Source: Synaphobranchus kaupii
Lineage: Eukaryota; Chordata; Actinopteri; Anguilliformes; Synaphobranchidae
Assembly: GCA_029718625.1 (NCBI GenBank)
Contig: CM056387.1
Span: 39,231,832-39,295,831 of the forward strand
DNA length: 64,000 nucleotides
Direction of reading: 5' to 3'
Part shown: in pieces, positions 43,791 through 56,160 of the stretch
Position numbering within the stretch: position 1 is the stretch's first letter
How the letters are laid out: each line of letters begins with the position of its first letter
Made by a program: the position numbers and the translations under genes
Notes under the pieces: generated by a model
The model's database searches: none
The model's input: the letters and a program-made list of their open reading frames with translations, nothing else
Told to the model about the DNA's origin: nothing

Positions 43791-46148
43791 ACTGATCAGT
43801 TGAAACACAAAATGTTCCCACTAGAATGAAGTCAGCGCTACGGCGCTTCGGAATAGCTCGTCCCGTCAGAGATGCGCAAGGTTTTGGCTATGGGGGCAGT
43901 GGTGGTCCAATTTTGGCACAGGGGGCGCCCAGGCCCTCTGCAGATCTTTGACAGGTCCCTCTCGCTTGCCTACCGTCCACCGGGGAATACATTTTGTGCC
44001 GCGCCCCTCCATGCCCATCTGTATCAATCCACCTCCAGTTGTTAAGCAGGTGGAATTTTCTCAAAATGTAGTGTACTTAAAACCCCCCGGATGATATTAT
44101 TACTTCCGGGGTTTCGCTGAGTATACTAGTCGGGAGCATAAGTAAGCAAGCATTTTCTTTCAACAACAACAAAAACAACCTGTGACATGGCCGCGCGAGT
44201 GTGGAATGTCTCACGACACTTCCGCAGTACGGTTTTAAAATAGTATGGGGGATATTTTTTGCATACTGCAAGTGGCATACTAAACAGTATACAGCAAACA
44301 CAATACACAGTCTGCTAGTACACTGTACACAGGAGACAGGATGCGGTAGATAGAGCTCTCATTTGGACAGAGCCTGAACGTGCCACAGAGCTCTTGGTGA
44401 GTATATGTCCATTAGGCTTTGAGGAACCTGTTCAGAAGTCAGAGTAGGACAAAAGGATGCGGTCGGATTGCTTTCAGAGCACAACGCCGCTCGGTTGGCC
44501 CTGGCAACAAGCAGCAGGCCGCGCAGGGTTTGGCTGCTCCAGTCGGTCCATTATGGCCCAATCCGGTCAACCCCACTCCCGAGTATCTCCCTGGGACCTT
44601 AAACTGTCAGATACGGAACAATCTGGAGAACATTGCTACATTCCAGGGGGAGGGGGGAGTGACCATGTTGCTATGACACCGGCAGATGTCCCAAATGCAT
44701 TGGTGATTCACGCTTTTCATAAAGTAAAAGAGTCTACCCGTCCGCTCAGGGATGCCCAGACTTTAATAGGTGCAAAGTGGGGTTCACCGTTGTGGAAAGG
44801 ACGGGTGGAAGCGGTGTACCGGGCCCCCCTGTTTGTGCCGCGCGGTGACCGCGAGCAGATCGAGCGCTACTCGTACCCCGGGCCGTCACCGTGTCCCTCT
44901 GCTCCGTCCCCACGAGGCGGAGCGGGGAGCGGGAAGCGGGAAGCGTGGCCGGGATTGAATCATCTCTCATCACACCTCGCCGCTAATGGGCTCGCTCGCC
45001 GGTCACCATGGCAACACAGGCAAACGACAGGACGGCATAGTGCACAATCCATTAGGTGAGAGGAGAGGAGAGGGGAGGAGAGGAGGGGAGAAATAGGTTG
45101 GGGCTGGGAGGTGGGCGGGAGAGAGGGGGGCTGGTGAGGGTGGCGGGTGGCAGGGGCAGGGGGGGGGTCAAGACAACACACATTTATTTACTGGGGTTAT
45201 TTTACCTGTTTTTCCTTATTTATTATTTATGATTTTATTGATCTGCCCGACACTCAGGCAGGCAGGCAGGCAGGCGGCCGTGGGCTCTCTGCCTCCCAGT
45301 AGGATGTGCTTTCCTTTGTTCTCATCAGGATCAGCTTGGGGCTCCTCTAACCAGCCACGACATTGAGGGGCAAAAGGCTTCATTCCAGCTGATCTTTTGA
45401 TTACTCATCTAAACTAACTACAGCGTCACCGTCATCGTCCCCCTCCTCCCCGTCTTTGTTGACCCTTTCTTGTCTGCATCTCACAAGCAGGCACTGTACG
45501 GTGAGCGCCAGATAGCAGCATATTCTGTGGAAAGGTCTACAGAATGGTAGCTTCCGGGAAAAGAGAGTGATACTAGCGTTGTGTTCACACCCGTTCAGTC
45601 ATTTGTGCGACAGCGAATGCGGTTGTGCGGCTTGTTATTTTTGTATCAGACGTACGTTTAAACGCGCTGTCGATAGTCCATCATCAGAGATATTTGCATT
45701 CTCTCTTTTTTTGTTGTACACTATTCATTCTGGCCGCTGATTATCACTATACGACTACTAAAACAATATTTTTGAAAGGACGTCCACCATTTTGACTCGA
45801 TCAGAAGTATTCTTCCTGGGTTCATATCCGTAGGGTGCCAATGCTTCTCATGTCTTGTCTCCGCATCGGGTTTCTCAACACTTGCGTACCAATATAAATC
45901 ACTTGGGATGATGCATGAAGGCCTGAAGGTCCTTAGGCTTTCCGCTGTATGAGGCGATGAAACGCACCTGACATCGGAGCACGGGAGGGTGGAGACGGAT
46001 GAGTCCCTGCAGACTCTCTGCCCAGCACCTGGATCCCTCTCCTGATCCCGGAGCAGCTAACAAGCTGAGGTCCACGAGTCAAGGAGTCCGGTCGCCTCTC
46101 CTCCGACCCCCCCCGCCCCCCCATCCCCCGCCTCCGCAGCCCACGGAC
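43791..46148. other. single-copy region, no gene supported
   Basis: About 2.3 kb of unique DNA. It includes small repeats: (GGAGA)n at about 45057-45090, G-rich 45100-45170, (GGCA)n at 45257-45274. The plus-strand frame 44457-45059 (200 codons) has no recognisable domain and is overlapped by frames on the other strand. Confidence 0.45.
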
Positions 46149-46490
46149 TTAAAGGGTTAGTTCGGAATTTTGGACATATTGTCTCAGTTACGACTTACCC
46201 ATGATGTCGTTGATTGATGGAGACCATTTTCAGCTGATTCCATGCTGTCCTTATTGTGGACATACACACGTTGCTAATGCTAGCGCAACTCTATGGTAAC
46301 CGGTAGCATCCACTGCCAAACGCACTTAAACACTCCACAGTGCACCTTCTCCGTATGTTCTACTTCCACAGAGAATATAGGTTGGCACAAAGTATAGGAT
46401 TCCATCATTCCATGGTCTCCATCAATCAACAACATCATGGGTAAGTCGTCAATGAGACATTATGTCCAAAATTCCAAACTAACCCTTTAA
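46149..46490. mobile_element. inverted-repeat MITE with TTAA at both ends
   Basis: The left end agggttagttcggaattttg and the right end caaaattccaaactaaccct are inverted repeats. TTAA lies at both outer ends (46149-46152 and 46487-46490). Inner arms also pair (gacttacccatgatgtcgtt with aacaacatcatgggtaagtc; gattgatggagacca with tggtctccatcaatc). TTAA targets are used by piggyBac and Kolobok elements; the ends starting agggtt fit Kolobok-like elements somewhat better. No transposase. Confidence 0.82.
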
Positions 46491-47095
46491 CTAACTTTGC
46501 GTCGGGACGAACGATAAGCCATCAAACGACCCCGGTAACGATCCCTCATGTCCTCAGACGCATCTAAAAGCTCTTTCGCCTCCGCCACGCGAATGGCCCG
46601 TATCAGATGATATCAGATGTATTATGGGACATTCAGTCGGAGCCCCCCCCCCCCAAGTTTCAGCACTTCTCTGGGTTTATTTCAGGCCACAACTAAGGAC
46701 AGAGAATAATAAGCTTTGACTTTTAGATGGCTGCAGCTCTAACGGATGACCTGTTATTAGGGCTTGCTGTGCTCATTTGTGGCATTATCATAGTCATTGT
46801 GCAGCATAGCGGAGGAAGAGGGCGGTGAGGCCTACAGTTCACTGCAGAAGTAGATAGCAGCATGCTGAAATATGGTGATGCAGTTGTAAAAAGAATAATA
46901 AAAAACGTAGCTTAAGCTAAATCATATATAAAAGGTCTGTTTCGGACACATGGAAACGCATGGATGCTTGAAATGATGTAATGACTTAATTCTTTAAACA
47001 TGCAGTGTTCTGTTGTGGGAATATCACATTTCTGTATATGGGGAAAGAGCACCATAGCTCATGTGGCTTTTTAGCCTGAATTGTTGAGCATTGCA
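46491..47095. other. single-copy region
   Basis: Unique sequence, no gene supported. The stretch 46690-46810 is balanced and non-repetitive. Confidence 0.45.
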
Positions 47096-47269
47096 GGGGG
47101 GTATTCTACAAGGAATGATTACTGAGTTAGCTGGATAACTCTGCTGAGTAAAACCCAGAACAGCTTTTTTACTTCAGTCCATGTTCCAGATTTGGGATGG
47201 TTTCGGGTTCTACTCAGTACAGTTATCCAGCTAACTCAGTAATACTGCTTTGTAGTAGCCTATACCCCC
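47096..47269. mobile_element. palindromic MITE, family A, second copy
   Basis: It starts ggggggtattctacaagg and ends tagtagcctataccccc. The arms carry gagttagctggataactc and gttatccagctaactcag. The same family as 15544-15732, but with one right arm only and a distinct central part (tccatgttccagatttggg). No target duplication was recognised. Confidence 0.82.
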
Positions 47270-48283
47270 AGCCCAGGTTGCTCTTGCTTTGTACGCAACC
47301 CTGCTCACGCTTGGCGCTCTGAAGCTGTGATTATAGCTATCTGCCAGAGCTGGTGCATTTTTTTTGTTGCATTCAGACACAATGGACTTTCACTGGAGCT
47401 CCCTGCATGGTGAAAAAATGGCCCCTGACTCAAACACACGCAGGGAGACACGACACCATGGCTGCTGACACGCACCGCAGCATGGGGTCCGGTGGCAAAA
47501 TGACGTTTTCGCACAGAGGCAAGGCGGCTTCTGTAAGACAAATCCCCTCTAATGGGGACCTCTAGGGCCGAATGAAAGCCTGATCGATACGGTGGGACAG
47601 GGGGGCTTTCGATGATCTGGTGTCTCTGTCTCACTCCGAAAGAGAGAAAAAAAAGCAAGAGGGGTCTTTGGGGATCGAGTCAGGCTAAGTTTCTATTAGC
47701 GTTATCTACATAACACCTAAAGATGTCCCTCTTTTTGATGTGACTGGAGCTGTATTATCTCACATGAGGAGCTGTATTATCTCACATGAGGGAAAAGGAC
47801 AAGCCATCACGCTGTTTCACACGGCTTTAAGGGCAGCGGCGGGATATTTATCGCCAGAAACAGGAAGAAGGGCGTTCTAAAACTGCCTCACAATAAGATG
47901 TAAAATGACATCTCTGGTGTACAATTTGATTAAACATTAATGATGTTAGCGCTAAACCTAAATCAGGTGAAATGCACATCCTATGCGTGGAGCACAGTAA
48001 ACGTGTAGCTGCTAGGATCACTAGCTAGCAGAGGCATAAAATACCCCAGAGATATCAGACTGTGATTCAGGCTTACATATCTTGCTCCCATGATGCACGT
48101 TTCTGCAGTAATATTCTCACGCCAATGTAAACATCATTGACGAGCAAATATTTGAAGTCGTCACACCATGATGCGAAACAAATGATGCGCAATCTCTATT
48201 TTAAACATCACTGTCTGGTGTGGTTGCGTGGTGTATGCAGTTTCTTTGGGACATTACAGCATGTATTGTCTTAGTGTCAAGAC
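47270..48283. other. single-copy region, candidate non-coding element at 47800-47965
   Basis: Unique sequence. 47759-47790 contains a 23-bp direct duplication (gagctgtattatctcacatg twice). 47800-47965 (gggatatttatcgcc, caatttgattaaacattaat) has the texture of regulatory non-coding DNA. No gene is supported. Confidence 0.35.
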
Positions 48284-48286
48284 TTA

Positions 48287-49259
48287 GGGCTCTATTTTAA
48301 TAAACCAAACGCAATGGTTAACGCAAGAGTAATCGCTTGGCGGTATCGCTCTGAGGGCGTGTCGGCGAGAAATTTGGTAATTTCATGACGGCAATCTTGG
48401 CGCACCTTATGGCGGTATTGCTAAAAGGCTGGGTTTAAACGTCAAAGGTGTGTCTCTATGGTAGCCAATCAAATTGTTGTTCTCATGCTTTAAAACGCAA
48501 TCGCGTTGGAACGCAATCGCTCCATGCAATTTCATAATGAGCAACCCAAACGCACTGGACCGTCAACGACAAGATTTTCCGCACAGGAATCAGACATACT
48601 TGCAACAGAAGTACAGGCTAGGACTGTAGTAATTTATGGATCACAATCCACACCACCTCGTCTCCCAGAAGTTCGGAAGGCACGGGAGGAGGTGACGAAT
48701 GCATTCATTAGCCTACATTAGGTGATGTAGGCATAATTATGATTCAAATGGTAGGCTTATGATTCAACTGTGTCAATGTGTAATTTATATATTATAGGCT
48801 AGTGGCCTACATGATCGCAAGTTTCTTGTAAGCTGTCCTGTTTTATTCTAGTAGTTTAAATTAAAATTAATTAATTAATAATAATTATAGGCTATTTGTT
48901 CATTAAATGGAAGTGTAATGTTGGCATCACCTATAGACACTACATAGAACTACATGACGAATAAGTTACCAAATTGCCAGAGTCTATTGCGTTTCCGCTA
49001 AGAGGTGGTTCCAGCTGATCATAACGCAATGGGTTTTCGTTGGTTCAAATTGTCACTGAGCCGAAAGTATTTTAGAACACGCCCCCGACAGCGCCACCCA
49101 TCCCACTGCAGCGCAACCGAAAGGATGTTATGTTGAGAATTTGTTGATCCTAGCGGTATTGCTGAGAAACGCCATAGCGCCAGTTTTAAGACGTTGATGC
49201 TGTCAACAAGTTTGCGTTTGACTATACCGTCCCCTTGCGCTGGTTTGAAAATAGAGCCC
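48287..49259 (+). mobile_element. PIF/Harbinger-like non-autonomous transposon, 973 bp
   Basis: The ends gggctctatttt and aaaatagagccc are exact inverted repeats of 12 bp and continue imperfectly. The element is flanked by TTA on both sides (48284-48286 and 49260-49262). Three-base TWA target duplications are a hallmark of PIF/Harbinger. The interior has inverted words (cgcaatggttaacgc and others) and an open frame that resembles the second protein of these elements (separate entry). No Harbinger transposase is present. Confidence 0.85.
48524..48721 (+). pseudogene. Myb/SANT-like protein fragment of a Harbinger element
   Basis: A 65-codon frame from an ATG at 48524. Its centre reads FSAQESDILATEVQARTVVI followed by YGSQSTPPRLPEVRKAREEV. 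This matches the start of the trihelix or Myb/SANT-like DNA-binding domain found in the second protein of animal Harbinger elements (pattern F-x-x-x-E-x-x-x-L-x-x-E-V-x-A-R, then a basic helix with a W or R-E-E-V). The frame stops after about two of three helices. The expected tryptophan of the second helix is replaced by arginine (KAREEV against KAWEEV). In intact elements this protein helps the transposase enter the nucleus and bind the ends. Here it is truncated and probably inactive. Confidence 0.6.
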
Positions 49260-49262
49260 TTA

Positions 49263-50569
49263 GGGTTTTCTGGAATTTGGTGGCGCTAGAGCGGAAGTGA
49301 CAACCATTTGCTTTTCATAGTTAGTGCCCCCATCACGCACAGAGATCCGATAGTTATTATTATTATTATTATTTTTTTTGTATGTCACTGTGGAGGTTTT
49401 TATAGTGTCACCAGGGCACAAAAAAACACGGGCAGTACGTTTGCAGGCCACGAAGCCATTTTATTGTGAGCCTAATTAGTTATACCTAAGCCCCTTTGGC
49501 CTGGAGGATGTCTTTAATTAAGCTCAGGTGTATCGAATTAAGATCATAGCACAGATTTAAATGGCTTAGTCTGGCCTGAGAATAGAGAGTGATGCTCTGG
49601 TCTCTGTGGGACGGGGTGAGGAGGCGCATCACGCGAGTTGTTTAATTTGTTGAAATGGTGCTTGCCTACGGGACGAATTGGGTCAGAGTACTCGAGACAG
49701 ATTTTTTATGCAAAATGCATTTTTACCCCCTCTTGAGTGCAATTTGTTTTTGCAATGTAGCAAGTTACGGTAGTTGTCCAAGCAATTCGGAGCGATAGAT
49801 TTTCTCGTCTTAACCGATTTCAGTCAATTGTCCAGTAAGGCTTAAATTTTTTTATGTAGGCATGTGTGTTAAACGCAAAGAACATTCTCACCTTTGGGAG
49901 ACAAAGAAAACTGAAAGCGGTGGCTTGAAGGAGTGTCATAGCTGTACTTGGGGACATTGGAATAACGTCAATTGCCTACAGGTGACAGTGAAAGAGAAAA
50001 ATGTATCTAAGGGTTGAAACGCTCTGTTGAAAGTGCTAGCTTTAGCTTTCACCATCCCACGCGCTCCCACGTCAAGGCTGTATATTTAGCGAGAACAGCT
50101 TTTTATTTTTCTCCGCCATGGTGAAAGAGTTGTAGGGGGGCTCTGAAATGTTTGCCTTTGTTCTCCTCCCGGAGTTTTTTCTTGTGTAGGCGTTTACAGT
50201 TTCAAGAATCACCTCGGGATTCCATTTAAAAAGATGGAGGTTTAACTAAAGTGTTCTACCCCCAAAATCAGGGTTGTACTTTGTACCTTGATGTTTGTTT
50301 ATTTAATTTGATTTCCTTAAGCAATGTGGGGACAGTTGTTGTTCATTACCATATTTTTAGGTGAACGGTTTTAAACCGTAGGCTAGCCTATATTTTATTT
50401 ATGTTTGTAGGCTTTATATAGCCATGCCCTGCTATATTTGGCACCTCGCCATTTCGAAATACAGATCTTGGAGTTAACTGTCGTAATCTCGGGAGTAGGG
50501 TTTCTTGACGTCACGCCACAGCGGCGAACTGTCGTCATAAAGCACAGTGGAGAACAAGCCCAGTGGATA
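49263..50569. other. single-copy region
   Basis: Unique sequence with a short (TTA)n at about 49354-49372. No gene is supported. Confidence 0.45.
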
Positions 50570-50826
50570 CCAATTGAAGACCCTGGTGCTAAAAGTACTG
50601 AAGTCACAAAATTTCTATTTTGAAAAAATCAAATCCGAATACTTCTTGTGTACCAGAATACAATAACCTGCTGTTTCCATAGTTGAGAAAAGAGACTTAG
50701 GCACCTTTTCTGTTAACAATATGTATATGGTGGACTTAGCTAAACAAATACAACATGTTTCTATGCTCAACTTGAATTGTCTAAAAATGTGACTTCAGTA
50801 CTTTTAGCACCCAGGTCTTCAATTGG
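50570..50826. mobile_element. inverted-repeat MITE, 257 bp
   Basis: The ends are ccaattgaagaccctggtgc and gcacccaggtcttcaattgg, extending inward through taaaagtactgaagtcaca and its complement: a terminal inverted repeat of about 39 bp with one or two mismatches. No coding capacity. Superfamily not assigned. Confidence 0.85.
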
Positions 50827-53800
50827 CAATACGCAGATACATATCGTTAGCATGAAGACAATAACGCCAAGAATGGTGTAAGCGCATAGACTATTATGTC
50901 AAGCATGGTTCGTCAAACTTAAGTAGATCGATGATTTGACACTTTAAACCGACCACTGTTAGTAAAGCATCGCCTAAAAACGGCTGCCAAATGGGAAACG
51001 CTCTCCCTGTCCATGGTCCTGAATTGATCTACTGGCGCGAACAATGATAGCCTATGTCCTTGTTTTGCAGCGACTTTTAAATACAGCTTTGTGGTTTAGG
51101 ACTGGAGTTACACTCATGTAGTTAGGAGATAATGATACATGCATAAAATGCTGCTGTGGCAATGGTATCATTCCAACTCTTGAAAATAGTTGGCAACGGT
51201 TTTTGATCAGCACATTTCCCTGCTGTCTGCCAACATCTTAGCCACCGGGATTGACAAGAACTGCGAAGCGTTGACAGGTTCGGTCAAGTAATTCTGCAAC
51301 TTTAAGTACTTGTGAGATATCTGACAGAGGTTCAACCAGAAAAAAATGTTTCAACGTGCAGAAATCGTGTTTACACACAATATAATAAAGTGTTCTGAAA
51401 AGCAACTAAAATCTGCCCAAAGGCTAAAACATCAAGACATTTTGACACAATCTACAAGCCACGTTTACTTCTCCCGCAGAAAAGTCATGCTTTTCAAAAA
51501 CTGATAACACGTTGAGGAAATTAAGACGTGGCCTATCTTCGGTGACCTGAAATTTTGTGGTCGGATTTTTAAAGCACGCAGAGAAATCGTTTAGAATTTT
51601 ATATCTGTGTCATTCCAACGTGCACTGTGCACAGGAAGACATATCTGGAAGAACTGTGGTTTTCAACGGCTATGTACATAGGTAAACGTTGATTTAGGTA
51701 TTTTCAGTTGTAGATTGTAGAATGCCTCTGCGATAGGCTTCATAGTTATATTGATCAGCCACATATGATACTTAAAATAAAATAAATTTGAACTGTTAGC
51801 GTTGTGTAGAATGATGGGAGGCTATGCTGTTCACTTCTTAGACTACGAAAATAGACATGTTTGCTTGAGCGCACCCTCTCGCGCTCTAACTTCCTCTCTT
51901 TGCTAACGCCTTCCCTCCCTCCCTCCCTCCCTTTACATATTTCCCTCTCTGTCTCTCCTGTCCCCATCAAAGCCATTTTCCCCAACTCCGCTCAGCGGCG
52001 GCTGTGCTCCTCTCGGGATTGTGAGCGTTGAGGCGCCGCAGGCTTCCCTGAAGCCAGTGCGCAGCCTACAAACACTCTCGGTGCGACCAGACAGGGCTGC
52101 ATTATATTAGCGCCCGTTAAATATAGATCATCCGCCCAATATCCGGGTTCTGCGCCGGCTGGGGAAAACAAATTCCCGTTTTATTGCGACTAAAAACGGT
52201 AATGGGTAAAACGACATCACGATGCTGTTGATATTTCTCATTTTTACATTTTGACGAGTTTTTTTTCTGCCACCTAAAAGAAGGCATTCCAAATGTAGGC
52301 CTACAAATTCACAACCGAAATGTGCTTTATTTTCAACCACACTGACCGACGTCATTGTGTTTGTTATTAGGGTCTGCACGAAATTCCAAAATCTTTCAAA
52401 AACAAACACACTACAGCAATTAGAATATGCAATATGCTAATAACCTATGGTTAGGCTTATGTAATGACGCTATGCCTACCATTATGAGCATGAAAAACGG
52501 CTCATCTATAATTAGGCTACTGTTCTCTCAGGAGGAAAAAATAGACGAAAAACGAAAATGCAGACCCAGAACTCACTGTCAGATCCGCACACTGAAGGCT
52601 AATGTTTTAGTGTTTTTAATACTCTGGCTGGGAGGTACACATAATATATCTGCATGGCAGTAGATAGCACTTCTTTACATTTTCATGCATTAGTGGGGTG
52701 CGAACACATTATGACCAGCTGAATACAGCCAGCGGTTTCCAATAAACTGCCATTATTAAAATGTCTTCAGCGAAGAAGTATAAAGAATCCTACACTCGCT
52801 GCACCTTTTCCCTCCGACAATATTATTTATGATAATACTTTTCGAGCAAGTAAACAGCAGTACCTCAACCAAAAGAATGCTATTTTTTTTCCACAACAGA
52901 CACCACAGTAGACACCGTCAACTTTCCCTTATTTATTTTTTTTGTCTGCATGCTGGATGTTTGCCGGCTTCTCTTCTGTGCGTTGTTTTACGAGAGGCTC
53001 ATTAAAAAAACTATCTGCATAAATGGAGCAGATAAAAAAGATAACAAACGCACACGCTGGCTTATGATATAAATTAACCGTTTTGGTTTCCAATTAGGCT
53101 TATGCATTATAATTAGCCGAAAGGGTTCCTAGTCTCTTTCCCCTACCCTCCATTCTTTTCTGTATTCGTCCCCCATTCCCCGTTTTTCAATTCGCCACGT
53201 TGCGAGAGAAATTAGATCATTCTCGCCCGCGCATTCGCACGGAAAGCGCCATATTCCCGCGCGTTTTGTTCTAATGCAGGGAGACAGGGCTGTCAGCTTC
53301 GGTCCAGACCCAGCCCTGACAAATGGCGCTCCACAGATTTTGGTTTTAAATCCAAGAATTCGATGACAATTTTCTACGTCCCCTCTTGTTAAAAATAGAA
53401 CCCTCAAGGTGCAATACTTGTATGAATCTAGATTCAGAACATATCACCAGTGTCCTTCACTATCCAAAACTAAACGATTCATTGCAGGAACCGCTGTACT
53501 CACATTTCTTTCTTGTATATTTGATTGTTTCATGAACGCAGACATCTATTGTAGCTCATTTATTGTAGCTCCCTAAACAAAAAAAGATAACGGTAACAAA
53601 ATAAAAATTCTTGCTGCATTTCTGAAACAATTTTCATTGTGTTTACCACAGGAGTAATACAAATCCTAAAACATCACAGCAATGGTGTGATTGCAGTGCA
53701 ATTTAACATTTAGTCAATGGTTATGTCACGTCTGACATTCCAGTCCAAACTTCAGACAGATGATGAAAAGCCAGGAGTCATCTCCCTCTCCATGCCGCCA

Positions 53801-54439
53801 GTTCACACTGCAAGAACCTGGTGTGCATTATGGTTTTATTCATAATCCAGACAGGCTATATAATGGGCTATATTGTGGGCAACAGTCTGTCTCTGAGGAC
53901 ACATGCTAGCAGAGTCCTTTTATTTTTAAACTATCTCCATATACAAATTCATTTTCCTTCAGAAGCATTCTCATAGTGTTTGTTTGCCAGGAAGTCCTTT
54001 CATACCACCACAGCGAACTCCATTAATGTAGTGTCACCATACATCTTATACACTGATAATGCAGCCATCGCCTCCAGATGGAGAGAAATAGTGTATTGCC
54101 TTCCCCAAGCCTGATAGCACACAAAGCTGTGTTATCCTGAGTAGCCTTGGTACACTGGTAATAGGTATTGCTGGGATACAATAACAAAGACAAAAAAAGG
54201 AAAAGGAGGACAGACACAGCTGTCTGGAGGTAGCCAGCAAAATACATCACGCAGAAGGCTGACGCTAATGTTTGCTAAAGTATTAGGGACAAAATGGCCG
54301 CCTCTGTCATGTTGCCATTTACAAACGATGCGGCGTTGTTCTCTGATTTTTTTTGAAAGCGTTTTCGGCCAGTGGGAAAAACCGCAGGACCAGAGCGTCC
54401 GGGTGGGGGGGGTTGCCATGTTTCTCTGAGCGGCCCAAG
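50827..54439. other. AT-rich single-copy region
   Basis: About 3.6 kb with very few repeats; a (CCCT)n run lies at about 51909-51932. A CpG-richer block at about 51985-52115 (cggcggctgtgctcctctcg, ggcgccgcaggcttcc) followed by the word gttaaatatagatc might be a promoter or 5' untranslated region, but no exon follows that I can define. Open frames are below 100 codons and have no recognisable domains. Confidence 0.4.
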
Positions 54440-54790
54440 GGGCCAGATATGAGAAGGGCAGAGCATTAACTTGCCTGGCTTCTATTAAACCCTCACCCTG
54501 TCATTGCTTTCAGCTGCAGGAGTGCTCATCATTTATTATTATAATTTTCTATTTCATCTCACTCGCGCAGCGCAGGATGACTGACAGCTTAATCAGAATT
54601 AATAGGGCGGTTGCACCATCCAGCCGCTCGCGTCCTCACCCGTGATGTTTTATTCATCCATAATGTTGTAATGCAAAATTAATATTAGTTAATAATACAT
54701 TCATGCTGTATAGGTTAGATGGATTCACATTTAATTGGTGGGTATTTAGTGTGTAATTGCCTACTTAATTTATGGGACAACTCAAGGAAA
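54440..54790. other. candidate conserved non-coding element
   Basis: Non-repetitive stretch with clustered TAAT-type words (cttaatcagaattaatagg, gcaaaattaatattagttaa, catttaattgg, gtgtaattgcc), ggcggttgc and a cagctgcagg E-box-like word. No open frame. This is the texture of vertebrate developmental enhancers; conservation was not tested. Confidence 0.3.
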
Positions 54791-55055
54791 AACGAAAGAA
54801 TGGCGTGCAGGAAAACGTTCAGCGGATTCCGCAATACAATTTAAAAAAATTTCCGTTAAAGGTTTTTTTTTTTTAGCGGATGCTTAGTTAATGTAGAAAA
54901 CAGCTGTGATCTAAAGAAAGTCCTCTGTCGAAGAGGGATCTGGATTTCCCTAAAAAAAACTAAAAAAACACAATTTCTTTTGCCTTCTAGACGAGACAAA
55001 ATATGTTACACGCTTCGGTATTCCTTATTGAGCTACTTTGAACACTGAGGATGTT
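54791..55055. other. AT-rich single-copy stretch
   Basis: Unique sequence with T- and A-runs. Nothing recognised. Confidence 0.4.
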
Positions 55056-55360
55056 TCTTTAAATCGTGGCTTCGCCTGACAGGAAGGGAATGTTGTCATT
55101 CATGTTCAGCCTGTCAGAGCCAGCCCATAAATGTCATTTAAACGTGACACAGATAAAATTGCTCACCTAATTGCTGATTTTTTATGATGTTACCGTGATG
55201 TGTTAAATGGGGTCGTTCCAATATGCAAACCTCATTGTCATAATGGAACAGTGACCTCATAAAACACCTTTGAACTGATTGTACAATTGTACTGATTAGT
55301 GATAAGAGTGGGCTCTAATGCACACGTCCTTCAATTGTTCGGAATAATGAGGTATACACA
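55056..55360. other. candidate conserved non-coding element
   Basis: Non-repetitive and balanced. Contains cctgacaggaagggaatg, ccagcccataaatgtcattt, aatatgcaaacctcattgtc (octamer-like atgcaaa and Sox-like cattgtc side by side) and gaacaatt-like words. No open frame. Conservation not tested. Confidence 0.3.
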
Positions 55361-56085
55361 CAAGCAAAAACCCAAGCCTTCTGACAAGCAATTTTAATCA
55401 AGCCATGGTTTCAAGTACATACGTATACACACGTATCAGAACAAGGCATCAAAATGATTGCACACAGGATAATTGTTATGAATTGAGCTTAGCTATCATG
55501 TCTATCAGCAGTGGTTAGTGTAAACTAAAGGAATATAAAAAACAGATGTGGACAAATAGTTGTGAGGTTTTACTGAAGATGTTTGGGGATGTTTTTTTGT
55601 CAGGCTGCTGTGGATGTTAGCGTAGCATTGCCGTTCCTCTCTTCTTTGTCTCTCAGTATTATCTCTGTCTTTCTCGCTCTCTCAACATCAACCATTTCCC
55701 CAGACATGTGACTGGTAATCTCAGCAGCTGTCAGCTCAGTTCTTATTTGCAGCCGGCAGCCCTCCTCCTGTTGGGCCCTCATCACATGACTAATTCCACA
55801 GCACTCATTGGGAAGAGTGTATTTTGGATCATATTTATCCCCGGTTTGAATCCTGGGGAAAAAAATATATATAATGGAACATCCAGAACTATTTGCCAAA
55901 TTCATTTGTATGCAAATTGACCTCGATTCATTTTTAGAGAGGAAAATTCGCAAGTGCAAAAAAAAAAAAAAGGACCCCAAATAACACAAATGAAAAAATA
56001 AGGACTAGAATTGAAGCCAGTTTCCATTTAATTCCTGACGCGCACAATGAGAGATGTGTGCAGTTCCTGGAACCCTACATCAAAC
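55361..56085. other. single-copy stretch
   Basis: Unique sequence, no gene supported. The minus-strand frame 55989-55600 (129 codons) has no recognisable domain. Confidence 0.45.
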
Positions 56086-56087
56086 GC

Positions 56088-56160
56088 GGAGGCGGGTGTG
56101 GACCGTACGGACGCGCTGAGGCGAGTGTGGACCGTACGGACGCGCTGAGACGGGAGTGGC
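56088..56160. repeat. 29-bp CpG-rich tandem duplication
   Basis: gtgtggaccgtacggacgcg occurs at 56096 and again at 56125, with a decayed third start (acgggagtgg). Each unit contains the palindrome ccgtacgg. Confidence 0.9.

Noticed and set aside
44070..44350. DNA transposon with tatactag-type ends
   Set aside because: There are suggestive words (gagtatactagtc, agtatacagcaaac, ctagtacactgtac), but I could not define inverted ends or a target duplication.
44457..45059. 200-codon frame in single-copy DNA
   Set aside because: No recognised domain, no clear start context, and overlapping frames on both strands in a GC-rich stretch.
49354..49372. (TTA)n as a poly-A/T tail of a retrotransposon
   Set aside because: No element body was recognisable next to it.
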